Assembly: GCF_001953865.1 (NCBI RefSeq)
Contig: NZ_MQUQ01000004.1
Location: 423,261-487,260, forward strand
DNA from: Amycolatopsis coloradensis
Lineage (GTDB): Bacteria > Actinomycetota > Actinomycetes > Mycobacteriales > Pseudonocardiaceae
Reading direction: 5' to 3'
DNA: 64,000 bases
Shown: one piece after another, positions 36,301 through 43,583 of the stretch
Numbering within the stretch: the first letter of the stretch is position 1
Layout: each line of letters starts with the position of its first letter
The notes under the pieces: generated by a model
The model's input: only the letters and a program-made list of their open reading frames with translations
Databases searched by the model: none
What the model was told of the DNA's origin: nothing
Program-made: the position numbers and the translations under genes

Positions 36301-37209
36301 CGCGACGCGCATCGCCTCGGCCACCACCGCGCGCTGCGCCGGCCGCGAGGGCTGGGTGATCCCCCGCACGCGACCGGCGTGGTTGATCGCGGTCCCGCGG
36401 ATGACGGCCAGGACACGGTCTCCGTCACGCTGGGCGTCGTCGAGCCGCTTCAGCGCGACCATGCCGCATCCCTCGCCACGGACGAATCCGTCCGCGCTCG
36501 CGTCGAAGGCGGCGCAGCGTCCGAGCGAGGAAAGCGCTCCGGCGCGCGCGAATCCGACGAGTCCGCCCCACTCCAGCTGCACGGTCACGCCGCCCGCCAG
36601 CGCGAGGTCGGTCTCCCGCTGGTGCAGCGAGCGGCATGCCAGATGCACCGCGATCAGCGAGGACGCGCAGGCACCGTCCACCGCCAGCGAAGGCCCGTTG
36701 ACGTCGAGAATGTAGGAGATCCGCCCGGGCGCGCCCGACGGGATCGCGGAAATCCCGTGATAGACGTTGAAGTTGGCGATGGTGAAACGTTTGGCGTAGT
36801 CGGCCCCGGAAATACCGATGAACAGGCCGGTCAGCGAACCGGCAAGGGAGCGTGGTGGCACACCCGCGTCCTCCAGCGCCTCCCAGGTCGCCTCCATCAG
36901 CAGCCTGTGCTGCGGGTCGACGCTGGGTGCTTCGGCGACAGGCACTCCGAAGAACCCCGGGTCGAACTGGTCGATGTCGTCGATGAAGGAACCGTTGCGC
37001 AGGGCACGCGCGTCGGTGAGGTCGGCGGGCACCACGCGTTCGTCATCGGGCCACCGCGTTCCGGGGCTCGAACCCGACACGACGTCGCGGCGATCCATGA
37101 GCACCTGCCACAGGTCTTCCGCCGACCGCACCCCGCCCGGCGCCCTGGCCGCCGTGCCGATGATCGCCACCGGGGTCTGGGTTTCCCTTGCCACAGCTGA
37201 CATTTCCAT
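33313..37209 (-). CDS. Type I PKS, N-terminal part: KS-AT-DH and start of the reducing region
   Basis: Ketosynthase with catalytic Cys181 (VDGACASSL), HGTGTPVGD and NIGHPESAAG His residues. Acyltransferase with GHSMGE near residue 620 and AAHSPQVEP at the specificity site, closer to methylmalonyl-type (xASH) than malonyl-type (HAFH), as in mycocerosate-synthase-like enzymes. Dehydratase with HTLRGTPLVPG near residue 920; its second motif HPVLFDGCLL has the Asp but not the usual final Gln/His. Shortly after GGLLRVAAIEQ the frame is lost. Start ATG 37209 (MEMSAVARETQTPVAII) or 37203. Last gene of the operon beginning at 40152. Confidence 0.9.
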
Positions 37210-37253
37210 CCATTTCGGGTCGGAGTGCCACCCACCGCGGGCGGCGCCGGGTT

Positions 37254-38423
37254 TCACAGCAGGAAGTCGATGGTCTTCAGTGCCGCGCGGGCCACGGGCG
37301 TGCCGACCAGGTCGGGGATCGTGGTGCGGCCACCGAGGTAGGAGTCGACCCGGCGCCACACCGGCGGAACACCGGTCAACGCCGTGTGGAACAGGCCGGG
37401 ACGCCGGGTGAAGATGTCCATGATCCGCCGGGACGCCCGCATTTCCGCTCCGAGCGTGGAGGACACCGCGGTGACGTAACCCTCCCGCGCGCGCTCGCGT
37501 CCGGGCTCGTCCTCGGCCCGCGCGAGGCGAACCGCCGCCGCCCCCGCCCACGTCCCGGACCGCAGCGCGAAGGAAATCCCCTCCCGAGACCAGGGATCAC
37601 CCAGCCCGGCGGCGTCACCCGCCACCAGCACCCGGTTCCGCGCCAAGGGCGAGTCCGGCCGTCGGCACCGCGTGAGGTGGCCGGTGTCGTGCAGCGGCGT
37701 CAAATGGCCGAGTTCGTGGCGTCCGAGGAACTCACGGAGATAGGCCTTCGTCGCTTCGCCCTGGCCCTTGGCGGCCACCACTCCCGCGGTGCAGATGTCC
37801 CCCTTCGGGAACACCCAGCCGAAGGAGCCCGGCAGCGGACCCCATTCCATGAGCATGCGGCCGCGCCATCGCGACGCCACGCGCCGGTCGACCGGCACCT
37901 CGACTTCGAGCGCGAGATCCACCTGCTCGCAGCTGACTCCGATATGCCTGCCGACCCGGCTCGCGCTCCCGTCCGCTCCGACGAGCGCCCGGGTGCGGAC
38001 GAGGTCGCCGGTCGCGGTGCGGAGGTCGACGACGCCGTCGCCGTCCTCTATCCGTGCCACCGCGGTCCGATCGCGCACGGTGGCACCGGCTTCGGCGGCC
38101 AGCCGCGTCAAAGCGGCGTCCAGCTCGTCGCGGAACACCATCTTGCATCGCACGTCACCCGTGGAGGCCATGGTGCGCACCCGGCGGCCGTCGAGCCCGA
38201 ACGTGACCGCGTCGATCTCGTCGTGGATTTCGACGTCCAGCCCCTCGGGCAGAAAGGCCTGCGAGGATCCGATCAGGCCACCGCCGCAGGTCTTGTACCG
38301 CGGGAGACCCGCGCGCTCCAGCAGCAGAACGCGGCCACCTGCCTCAGCGGCCACTCTCGCCGCGCTCGCGCCGGCGGGTCCGGCGCCGACCACCACGACG
38401 TCCCACACTTCTCGCTCGCTCAC
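37254..38423 (-). CDS. FAD-dependent oxidoreductase of the geranylgeranyl-reductase family
   Basis: 389 residues. N-terminal FAD fold VVVVGAGPAGASAARVAAEA, family motif PRYKTCGGGLIGSSQAFLP, and the GDAAG motif VLVAGDAAGLGDPWSREGI. The family reduces isoprenoid double bonds or acts as monooxygenase/halogenase-like flavoenzyme; the substrate is unknown and may be the PKS product or a lipid carrier. GTG 38423 with AAAGGA seven nt upstream. 44-nt gap to the PKS and 23-nt gap from the permease gene. Confidence 0.88.
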   Translation of the reverse strand: MSEREVWDVVVVGAGPAGASAARVAAEAGGRVLLLERAGLPRYKTCGGGLIGSSQAFLPEGLDVEIHDEIDAVTFGLDGRRVRTMASTGDVRCKMVFRDELDAALTRLAAEAGATVRDRTAVARIEDGDGVVDLRTATGDLVRTRALVGADGSASRVGRHIGVSCEQVDLALEVEVPVDRRVASRWRGRMLMEWGPLPGSFGWVFPKGDICTAGVVAAKGQGEATKAYLREFLGRHELGHLTPLHDTGHLTRCRRPDSPLARNRVLVAGDAAGLGDPWSREGISFALRSGTWAGAAAVRLARAEDEPGRERAREGYVTAVSSTLGAEMRASRRIMDIFTRRPGLFHTALTGVPPVWRRVDSYLGGRTTIPDLVGTPVARAALKTIDFLL

Positions 38424-38446
38424 CACGGATTCCTTTCTTCGGTGTC

Positions 38447-39493
38447 TCAAGAGGTGGTGGTGGCCGCGGGTGCGGTCCGGCGGGCAGGCGCACGCTTGGC
38501 AGGTGCCTTGGCGGGCGAGGCCGGGCGTTGTGGTGGCGCGCAAGGGTTGTCGCAGGTGAGGTGTGAACAGAGCACGACCGGGCCACTGCGTGACTCGACG
38601 ACGAGGGAGCCGTCAGGCCGGCTCTTCACCGTGACCACGGCCGTCTCCGTGTCGACGGGCACGAGTTCCGTGTGCTCGGTGCGGCTTCTGGTGCGCCGGT
38701 GGAAAGCGGCCAGCGCGAGCAGCGCGAAGATCAGGAACCACAGCGGGCCCAGCAGCAGATGGCCCGGCGAGCCGCTGTCGGTGAACGTCGCCGCCACACC
38801 GCTCTGCATCGCGCCGTAGGTGGGCAGGTACCGCAGCACGCCGGTGCTTTCCGCCGGGTTGATGACGGGGTTCTGCACCATCACGTCCACCAGGCTGGTC
38901 ATGATGATGACGAACATGCCCGCCAGCTCGGTCGACAAGGCGAGGCCGAGCACGATGCCCAAGCCGCCGTAGATCAAGCCGCTGGAGAACAGGCTGAGTC
39001 CTAGCGCCCCCGTGTCGCGCGGATCGCAGAAGAACGTCATCACGACGGTCGCGTAACCCGACACCACGGCCGCGACGAGGAACAGCGCGACCAGCTTGGC
39101 CGTCAACAGGCACAACCGGGAATGCCCGGCGAGCACGAGCCGTTGGTCGAAGTCGTTCGAGCGGCGGACAGCGGTGAACATCATGAAGCCGACGATGAGC
39201 GTCACGGCGTTGATCGCGGCGGAGATCAGCACCAGCTCGTCGGCGGCGACGGTGACGGGCCTGTCGATGATCGCCGAGTGGAACTCCAGCGGCCGATCGG
39301 GCAGCACCAGGTGCACCACCGCGAGCCAGCACGGGATGAAGAACACGACCAGCAAGAGAGCCAGCCGGTTGCGTGCGTGCTGGGCGACCTCGAAACCCAC
39401 CGCCTTGAGCAAGGATGCCCGCCAGGTGGTGGCGACGGCCAGGTCGTCGAGCCTGGCCCGGACGCCGCTGGTCAGGTTCGTCCACGTTTTCAC
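38447..39493 (-). CDS. ABC-2 type membrane permease with Pro/Ala/Lys tail
   Basis: 348 residues with about six membrane helices (LALLLVVFFIPCWLAVVHLV, LISAAINAVTLIVGFMMFT, LTAKLVALFLVAAVVSGYA, LIYGGLGIVLGLAL, LLLGPLWFLIFALLALAAF). Two Asp-rich loops and a ~70-residue cytoplasmic tail ending in PAKAPAKRAPARRTAPAA. Start GTG 39493 overlaps the ATPase stop (GTGA). With the ATPase it forms an exporter, probably for the lipid or polyketide made by the two downstream genes. Confidence 0.88.
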   Translation of the reverse strand: MKTWTNLTSGVRARLDDLAVATTWRASLLKAVGFEVAQHARNRLALLLVVFFIPCWLAVVHLVLPDRPLEFHSAIIDRPVTVAADELVLISAAINAVTLIVGFMMFTAVRRSNDFDQRLVLAGHSRLCLLTAKLVALFLVAAVVSGYATVVMTFFCDPRDTGALGLSLFSSGLIYGGLGIVLGLALSTELAGMFVIIMTSLVDVMVQNPVINPAESTGVLRYLPTYGAMQSGVAATFTDSGSPGHLLLGPLWFLIFALLALAAFHRRTRSRTEHTELVPVDTETAVVTVKSRPDGSLVVESRSGPVVLCSHLTCDNPCAPPQRPASPAKAPAKRAPARRTAPAATTTS

Positions 39494-40152
39494 GAGGCGA
39501 CCCGCCGGTACTTCGCCTGCGTGGCGGAGCCGCCGACAGGTTCGGCGGCCACGACCACCCCTGACTCCAGCCGGTAGAGCCGGTCGAACCGCTCGGTGTC
39601 GTGGGCGATGTGCGAGATCACCAGCACGGAGGACCCGCGGTCGCGCAATTCCGTGGTGATCGCCCAGAAGTTGAGGTAGTTCTCCCAGTCGAATCCCTGA
39701 TACGGCTCGTCCATGAGCACGACCTGGGGGTCGTGCATGAGCGCCAGCGTGAGGTTCAGCTTCTGCTTCGTACCGCCGCTGAGCGCGCCCGCCTTCGTGT
39801 CCCGGTATCGCGCCAGCCCGAGCCGTTCGGTCAGTTCCGTGGCCCGGTCGAGGTTTTCGAGGTGATACGCGCACTGGAAGTACCGCAAATGCTGCGTCAC
39901 GGTGAGGTCGTCGTTCACGACGATCCGTTGTGGACAGTAGCCGAGGCTGCCGCGCCGGGAGATCTTCCCCCGGTCGGCCTTGAGCGCTCCGGCCAGCAGG
40001 CCGAGTAGAGTGGTCTTGCCCGCACCGTTCTCTCCGATGATGCCGAGCAGTTCGCCTTCGCGGAGCTGGAATTCCACACCGCGCAGGACGGGCCGGTGCC
40101 CGTAGGACTTGTGGAGATCGACGACGCTCAAGGTGTTTTCTCGCAGGGACAA
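39490..40152 (-). CDS. ABC transporter ATPase
   Basis: 220 residues. Walker A GENGAGKTT (40-48), signature LSGGTKQK (124-131), Walker B VVLMDEP (144-150) and switch His in ISHIAHD. TTG 40152 is the likely start: GGAG lies five nt upstream and the protein then begins MSLRENTLSVVDLHKSYG; no ATG is suitably placed. First gene of the four-gene operon ATPase-permease-flavoenzyme-PKS. Confidence 0.92.
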   Translation of the reverse strand: MSLRENTLSVVDLHKSYGHRPVLRGVEFQLREGELLGIIGENGAGKTTLLGLLAGALKADRGKISRRGSLGYCPQRIVVNDDLTVTQHLRYFQCAYHLENLDRATELTERLGLARYRDTKAGALSGGTKQKLNLTLALMHDPQVVLMDEPYQGFDWENYLNFWAITTELRDRGSSVLVISHIAHDTERFDRLYRLESGVVVAAEPVGGSATQAKYRRVAS

Positions 40153-40608
40153 GTGGACTCCTCGATGTCGGTGACGATCGCCATGGGCACGCGGCACGGA
40201 CTGACCTGTGCTGACCGCTGCTTCGGCGCGACGGGGCGGAAACCCGCGGCCCGGCGGCGTGCTCCTCGAATCACGGTAACGCCTGGTCAGCGGATTCCAC
40301 CGGCACATCACCCTTTCCAGCGCAACGGCCCGAAGCACCCGGAAACCGGCGTGCACCGTAAGCGCGACGGCAAATTACCCGGCCAGGAAACGATTCCGCA
40401 GTCTCCGACAGCACTCATCGGATGACTCGCGCCGGCACTCGTTCCCGTGACAAGCACGGTTTCCTCTTGTACACACCGGCATCCGTGCGGCATATTCGAA
40501 TTTCGCCAAGATCGTTCTCGGCAGTCACGAGAGACAGCCACGCGCGGCAGTCCGCCGCCGTTCGCTGCGCGGTCACTGAAATTCATTCATCGGAGGAAGG
40601 AAATCGCC
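40153..40608. other. Divergent promoter region
   Basis: 456 nt between the PKS operon (minus) and a secreted-protein gene (plus). No gene seen; it should hold promoters for both directions. No firm consensus promoter was identified. Confidence 0.55.
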
Positions 40609-40866
40609 GTGAGGAAGACGATGATCGGCACGCTGCTCGGCATTGTCATCGCCGCTGGGGCGTTGACATTCGCCTCGTCCGCGGCCGCGGAACAGCCTTC
40701 ACCGCCGGGAATGTGGGTGAAGTCGCAGGACTACCAAAGCCACTACCTCTGCCGGAGCGCCGGCCTCACTGGCGAATTCTTCGGCCTGTGGAAAGAAGGC
40801 GAGTGGAAGTGTGAAGGGTCCACACTTTTCGTGCGGCAACTCGCTCCCGTCCCGGGCATCGGCTGA
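40609..40866 (+). CDS. Small secreted protein
   Basis: 85 residues from GTG 40609, with GGAGGAAGG upstream. Signal peptide MRKTMIGTLLGIVIAAGALT then FASSAAAE, cleavage probably after AAA. The mature ~55 residues (EQPSPPGMWVKSQDYQSHYL) contain two Cys (LCRSAG, WKCEGS) able to form one disulfide. No family recognised. It converges on the Suc_Fer-like gene. Confidence 0.75.
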   Translation: MRKTMIGTLLGIVIAAGALTFASSAAAEQPSPPGMWVKSQDYQSHYLCRSAGLTGEFFGLWKEGEWKCEGSTLFVRQLAPVPGIG

Positions 40867-40945
40867 CCGCGGCGGATCCGGCCGGTCGTGAGTGACTTTT
40901 CCTGTTCGGTTGATCGCGGGTTCGGTCCGTGATGCCCGGCGGCCA

Positions 40946-41000
40946 TGTCGCGAAAGCCACTTTCGGGACACCAGACGTCGCGAAAGTGGCTTTCGCGACA
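40946..41000. repeat. 55-nt dispersed palindrome, copy 4
   Basis: 25-5-25 layout, loop CCAGA, arms pairing except at two positions. Between the convergent secreted-protein and Suc_Fer-like genes, next to both 3' ends. A single arm of the TCGTGAGTG family lies just before it at 40888. Confidence 0.94.
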
Positions 41001-41036
41001 CCACCCGAATCGGGGCCTACATGAACTGGGGCCGCC

Positions 41037-41936
41037 TCACCCACCGTAGATATCCAGAACGACCTTCAGCAACTCGAAAACACGGATCCTTTTCGCGGGC
41101 TCGGACGCGCAGGTGAGCGGGCGATCCACCGGGAAATGCCGTTCGCGCAAGTACACCGTGCAACGAGGTTCGGTGAACTCGACCCGCCAATCGGAACCGC
41201 TCTCGCGAACCTCCTCCACGAGACGGAGAGCGTCGATTCCGGTGGCACCGGTGGCCGCGCGGGCGTGATGGTGGGCCGCTTGAACGATGGGCTCGAACGA
41301 GGACCGGCCGCGGAGGAACTCGGTGTCGAGCGTGCCGCGCAGATACCGGTGGACGATGTCGTTCGCTCCGTCCGGCCGCAGGCCGCCGAAGGTGAACCCA
41401 TGCGGTAGCAACACCATCGAGGGAGCGAAGCGGCACCCTCCGACATGGCTGCATTCCCAAGTGGCTTCAGGGAATTCCTCGGCCACCGCGGCGGCGAGTG
41501 ACCGGCCACGGACCGCGCAACACGTGTCGTGCCTGCCGTGAACGCAGACGAGCGCGAGAGGCCCGGACACTACGCGCCCCGGTGCGGAGGGGACGCGGGA
41601 GAGTTCGGCCGCGTCCGTGAATTCCCCGGTGCGGATCTCTTCGTGTCCGGGACGTGCGTCGATCCGGAACCAGCGCGAAAGCCGCTCCCGCGCGGATGAA
41701 CGGCGCGCGACCCGGCGCACCAAAGCGATCCGGCCGTGGACACGCGCCGACCAAGTGGTCAGCGAAGCCACCGCGGCCGGGTCGAGACCGGACTCCTTGA
41801 GCGCGAACCGCCCCCATGGGCCCGGATGCTCGATGAGCAGCCAATGGTCCGCGGGCGGGGCCGTACCTTCTCCGGGATCCCCCGCGGCGTCGGCCAAGTC
41901 CGCGCAACGACCCCGCTCCACCGGTATCGCGGTCAT
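41037..41936 (-). CDS. Suc_Fer-like thioredoxin-fold Fe-S protein
   Basis: 299 residues. The C-terminal half carries the sucrase/ferredoxin-like motif: CVHGRHDTCCAVRGR (Cys131, 139, 140) and WECSHVGGCRFAPSMVLLP (Cys162, 168), which in this family resembles a thioredoxin-like [2Fe-2S] ferredoxin. The N-terminal half (HWLLIEHPGPWGRFAL) is typical of the actinobacterial members. Likely an electron carrier or redox sensor. ATG 41936 overlaps the JmjC gene stop (ATGA), so it is translated together with the oxygenase and could supply it with electrons. Confidence 0.85.
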   Translation of the reverse strand: MTAIPVERGRCADLADAAGDPGEGTAPPADHWLLIEHPGPWGRFALKESGLDPAAVASLTTWSARVHGRIALVRRVARRSSARERLSRWFRIDARPGHEEIRTGEFTDAAELSRVPSAPGRVVSGPLALVCVHGRHDTCCAVRGRSLAAAVAEEFPEATWECSHVGGCRFAPSMVLLPHGFTFGGLRPDGANDIVHRYLRGTLDTEFLRGRSSFEPIVQAAHHHARAATGATGIDALRLVEEVRESGSDWRVEFTEPRCTVYLRERHFPVDRPLTCASEPAKRIRVFELLKVVLDIYGG

Positions 41937-43213
41937 GCGCTCGCGGCCATCAGCACGCCTTCCCGGAGCAGGCGCCGGACGAGGACGAGCTGATCGGTTC
42001 GATCCATCCCCGGAACCTCCCCCACGCGCCACGTACTTCCGTCCAGCAAGGCCGACAAGGCGGTCGCGGTGGAAGCGGGAAGCACGATGTGCCGGTCCGG
42101 GAGGCCGAGTACGACGTGGCCGTCTCCCTCGTCCCGGACGCGGAAACGCAGACCGTCGCGGCGCCGCACGGAGTCACCGTCGCCGAGGTTCAGCGCGAAC
42201 GTGGCGGCCGCGACCGGGGCCACTGGCTCCGGTCGATTCCCTTTCCACGCCCTGTCACGGACGTGCCGGGCGATGTCTTCGGCAGGCACGGCCTTCAGCG
42301 CGGCGATCAGGTCGTCCCGGACCGACTCGAAATGATCTTCCAGCTGAGCAGGATCGGCGACGTCGATCCCCAAGGGCAGGGACGTGCGCAACCGGTCGTC
42401 AGCGCCGACGAGAGCCGTGAGTGCTTCCACCAGGGCGAACCTGGTGATGACGTGGACACCGACGGTCAGATGGGCGGAAACATCGCCGAGAGCGGTCGCG
42501 GAATGCAGCCAGCCGCGCGGGAGGTACAGCACGTCACCGGGCTCGAGGACTTCGTCGATGACCGGAGCGTCCTCACGAGCCCGCGCCGCGACAGCGTCGG
42601 CGTGCTCGTTCCACTGCTGGTCGCGAAGTGGCGCCGTGTGGACTGGCGCGTGCACCTTCCAATGTTTGCGACCGGCGAACTGGAGGACGAAGACGTCGTG
42701 CACGTCGTAGTGCGCGGAAAACCCCTGTGAAGACGGCGGAGTGATGTAGGCGTTGACCTGCGCCGGGTGACCGAGTTCGTCGGTCAGGCCGGTGACGAAG
42801 TCGATGATGCCCGGCCACGTGCGGTGCAGGCCTTGCAGCACGATGGTGCCACCGTCGGCGAACAGAGCGGCGACCCGGTCGTCGGCGACCTGATCCCCGA
42901 TTTCGGCGCCGACACCACCACCACCGGTGAACGAACGGGAATCAATCACCGATCCGTTACGGGCCATGCGCAGGAATGGCGTACGCAGGCCACGGCGGGA
43001 CAGCAGTTCATCGACGCCGTCCAAGTCGAGCAGATCTCCGAAGCGGTCGCCGGTCCGCCGCAACAACGGCTTCCGGCCCCAGTGCCGGGTGGAAAACTCT
43101 TCGACGCCGGATCCGACCAGCCGCGTCAGGGGGCTCTTCGGCTTACGGCCGTCCGCCGATACCGGGGCATCCCCGATACCGGCGGACGGCTCGCTCAGGT
43201 CAGCTCGCGCCAC
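41933..43213 (-). CDS. JmjC-domain Fe(II)/2-oxoglutarate oxygenase (cupin)
   Basis: 426 residues from GTG 43213. Iron ligands are His168 and Asp170 in FSAHYDVHDVFVLQF and His237 in LPRGWLHSAT; Lys183 in GRKHWKVH is placed to bind 2-oxoglutarate. The architecture (JmjC, then a dimerisation and winged-helix-like C-terminus) is that of bacterial ribosomal-oxygenase relatives (YcfD/MINA-like), which hydroxylate Arg or His side chains of proteins. A longer frame to 43321 runs through the repeat peptide in another frame and is not credible. Start overlaps the peptide gene, stop overlaps the Suc_Fer-like gene: three genes read as one coupled unit. Confidence 0.9.
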   Translation of the reverse strand: MARADLSEPSAGIGDAPVSADGRKPKSPLTRLVGSGVEEFSTRHWGRKPLLRRTGDRFGDLLDLDGVDELLSRRGLRTPFLRMARNGSVIDSRSFTGGGGVGAEIGDQVADDRVAALFADGGTIVLQGLHRTWPGIIDFVTGLTDELGHPAQVNAYITPPSSQGFSAHYDVHDVFVLQFAGRKHWKVHAPVHTAPLRDQQWNEHADAVAARAREDAPVIDEVLEPGDVLYLPRGWLHSATALGDVSAHLTVGVHVITRFALVEALTALVGADDRLRTSLPLGIDVADPAQLEDHFESVRDDLIAALKAVPAEDIARHVRDRAWKGNRPEPVAPVAAATFALNLGDGDSVRRRDGLRFRVRDEGDGHVVLGLPDRHIVLPASTATALSALLDGSTWRVGEVPGMDRTDQLVLVRRLLREGVLMAASA

Positions 43214-43409
43214 TGTCCGCGCCGCCGTCGGCTCCGCCGTCGTGCTGGCCGGGAGTGCCCTGGCCGGCGCCGGAGTCGGCCGGGCCTTCGGCACCGCCGT
43301 CGGCTCCGCCGTCGTGCTCACCAGGAGTCCCCTGGCCGGCGCCGGAGTCCGCCGGGCCTTCCTTGTCCTTGTCCGATGTGGTGGAAATGTCGTCGTCGTT
43401 CAGGCTCAC
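43200..43409 (-). CDS. Repeat-containing small peptide, candidate substrate of the JmjC enzyme
   Basis: From GTG 43409 the product has 69 residues: leader SLNDDDISTTSDKDK, then two 24-residue repeats encoded by exact 72-bp units (43290-43361 and 43218-43289) that differ at few positions. Each repeat begins EGPADSGAGQGTPG and ends HDGGADGGA; the only residue change is Glu to Gln before HD. The end is DSGAS. The frame is open upstream, and GTG 43487 or 43478 would add a sensible N-terminus (VPIGGSQAVIHPATGRIIRK), giving ~95 residues. The gene overlaps the JmjC start. Repeats rich in Asp, His, Gly and free of bulky residues look like a modified core. No named family. Confidence 0.7.
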   Translation of the reverse strand: MSLNDDDISTTSDKDKEGPADSGAGQGTPGEHDGGADGGAEGPADSGAGQGTPGQHDGGADGGADSGAS

Positions 43410-43523
43410 TTCGGTTCCCTTTCGGATGATCCGGCCGGTCGCCGGATGAATCACTGCCTGACTACCCCCGATCGGCACCGAGCACACCTCGATTGCCCAC
43501 CCGAACGAGTTTCCGTACGGATG

Positions 43524-43549
43524 GCTTAAACGCGCAAGGAGCGGGGTAT
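43524..43549 (+). promoter_or_regulatory. Sigma-B/F-type promoter for katE
   Basis: GCTT (43524-43527), 16-nt spacer, GGGTAT (43544-43549), a full match to GNNT-N14-16-GGGTAY, 35 nt before the katE ATG. Catalase genes are well-known members of this regulon in streptomycetes. Confidence 0.6.
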
Positions 43550-43583
43550 TCGCGGCACACCACCACTCTCGGCAAGGAGAATC

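Noticed and set aside
31512..37200. Two long plus-strand open frames (31512-33470 and 34408-37200)
   Set aside because: Antisense to the PKS gene, rich in Arg/His/Gly, no recognisable domain.
43214..43321. N-terminal extension of the JmjC protein
   Set aside because: It reads the peptide repeat region in another frame; the GTG at 43213, overlapping the peptide stop, is more plausible.
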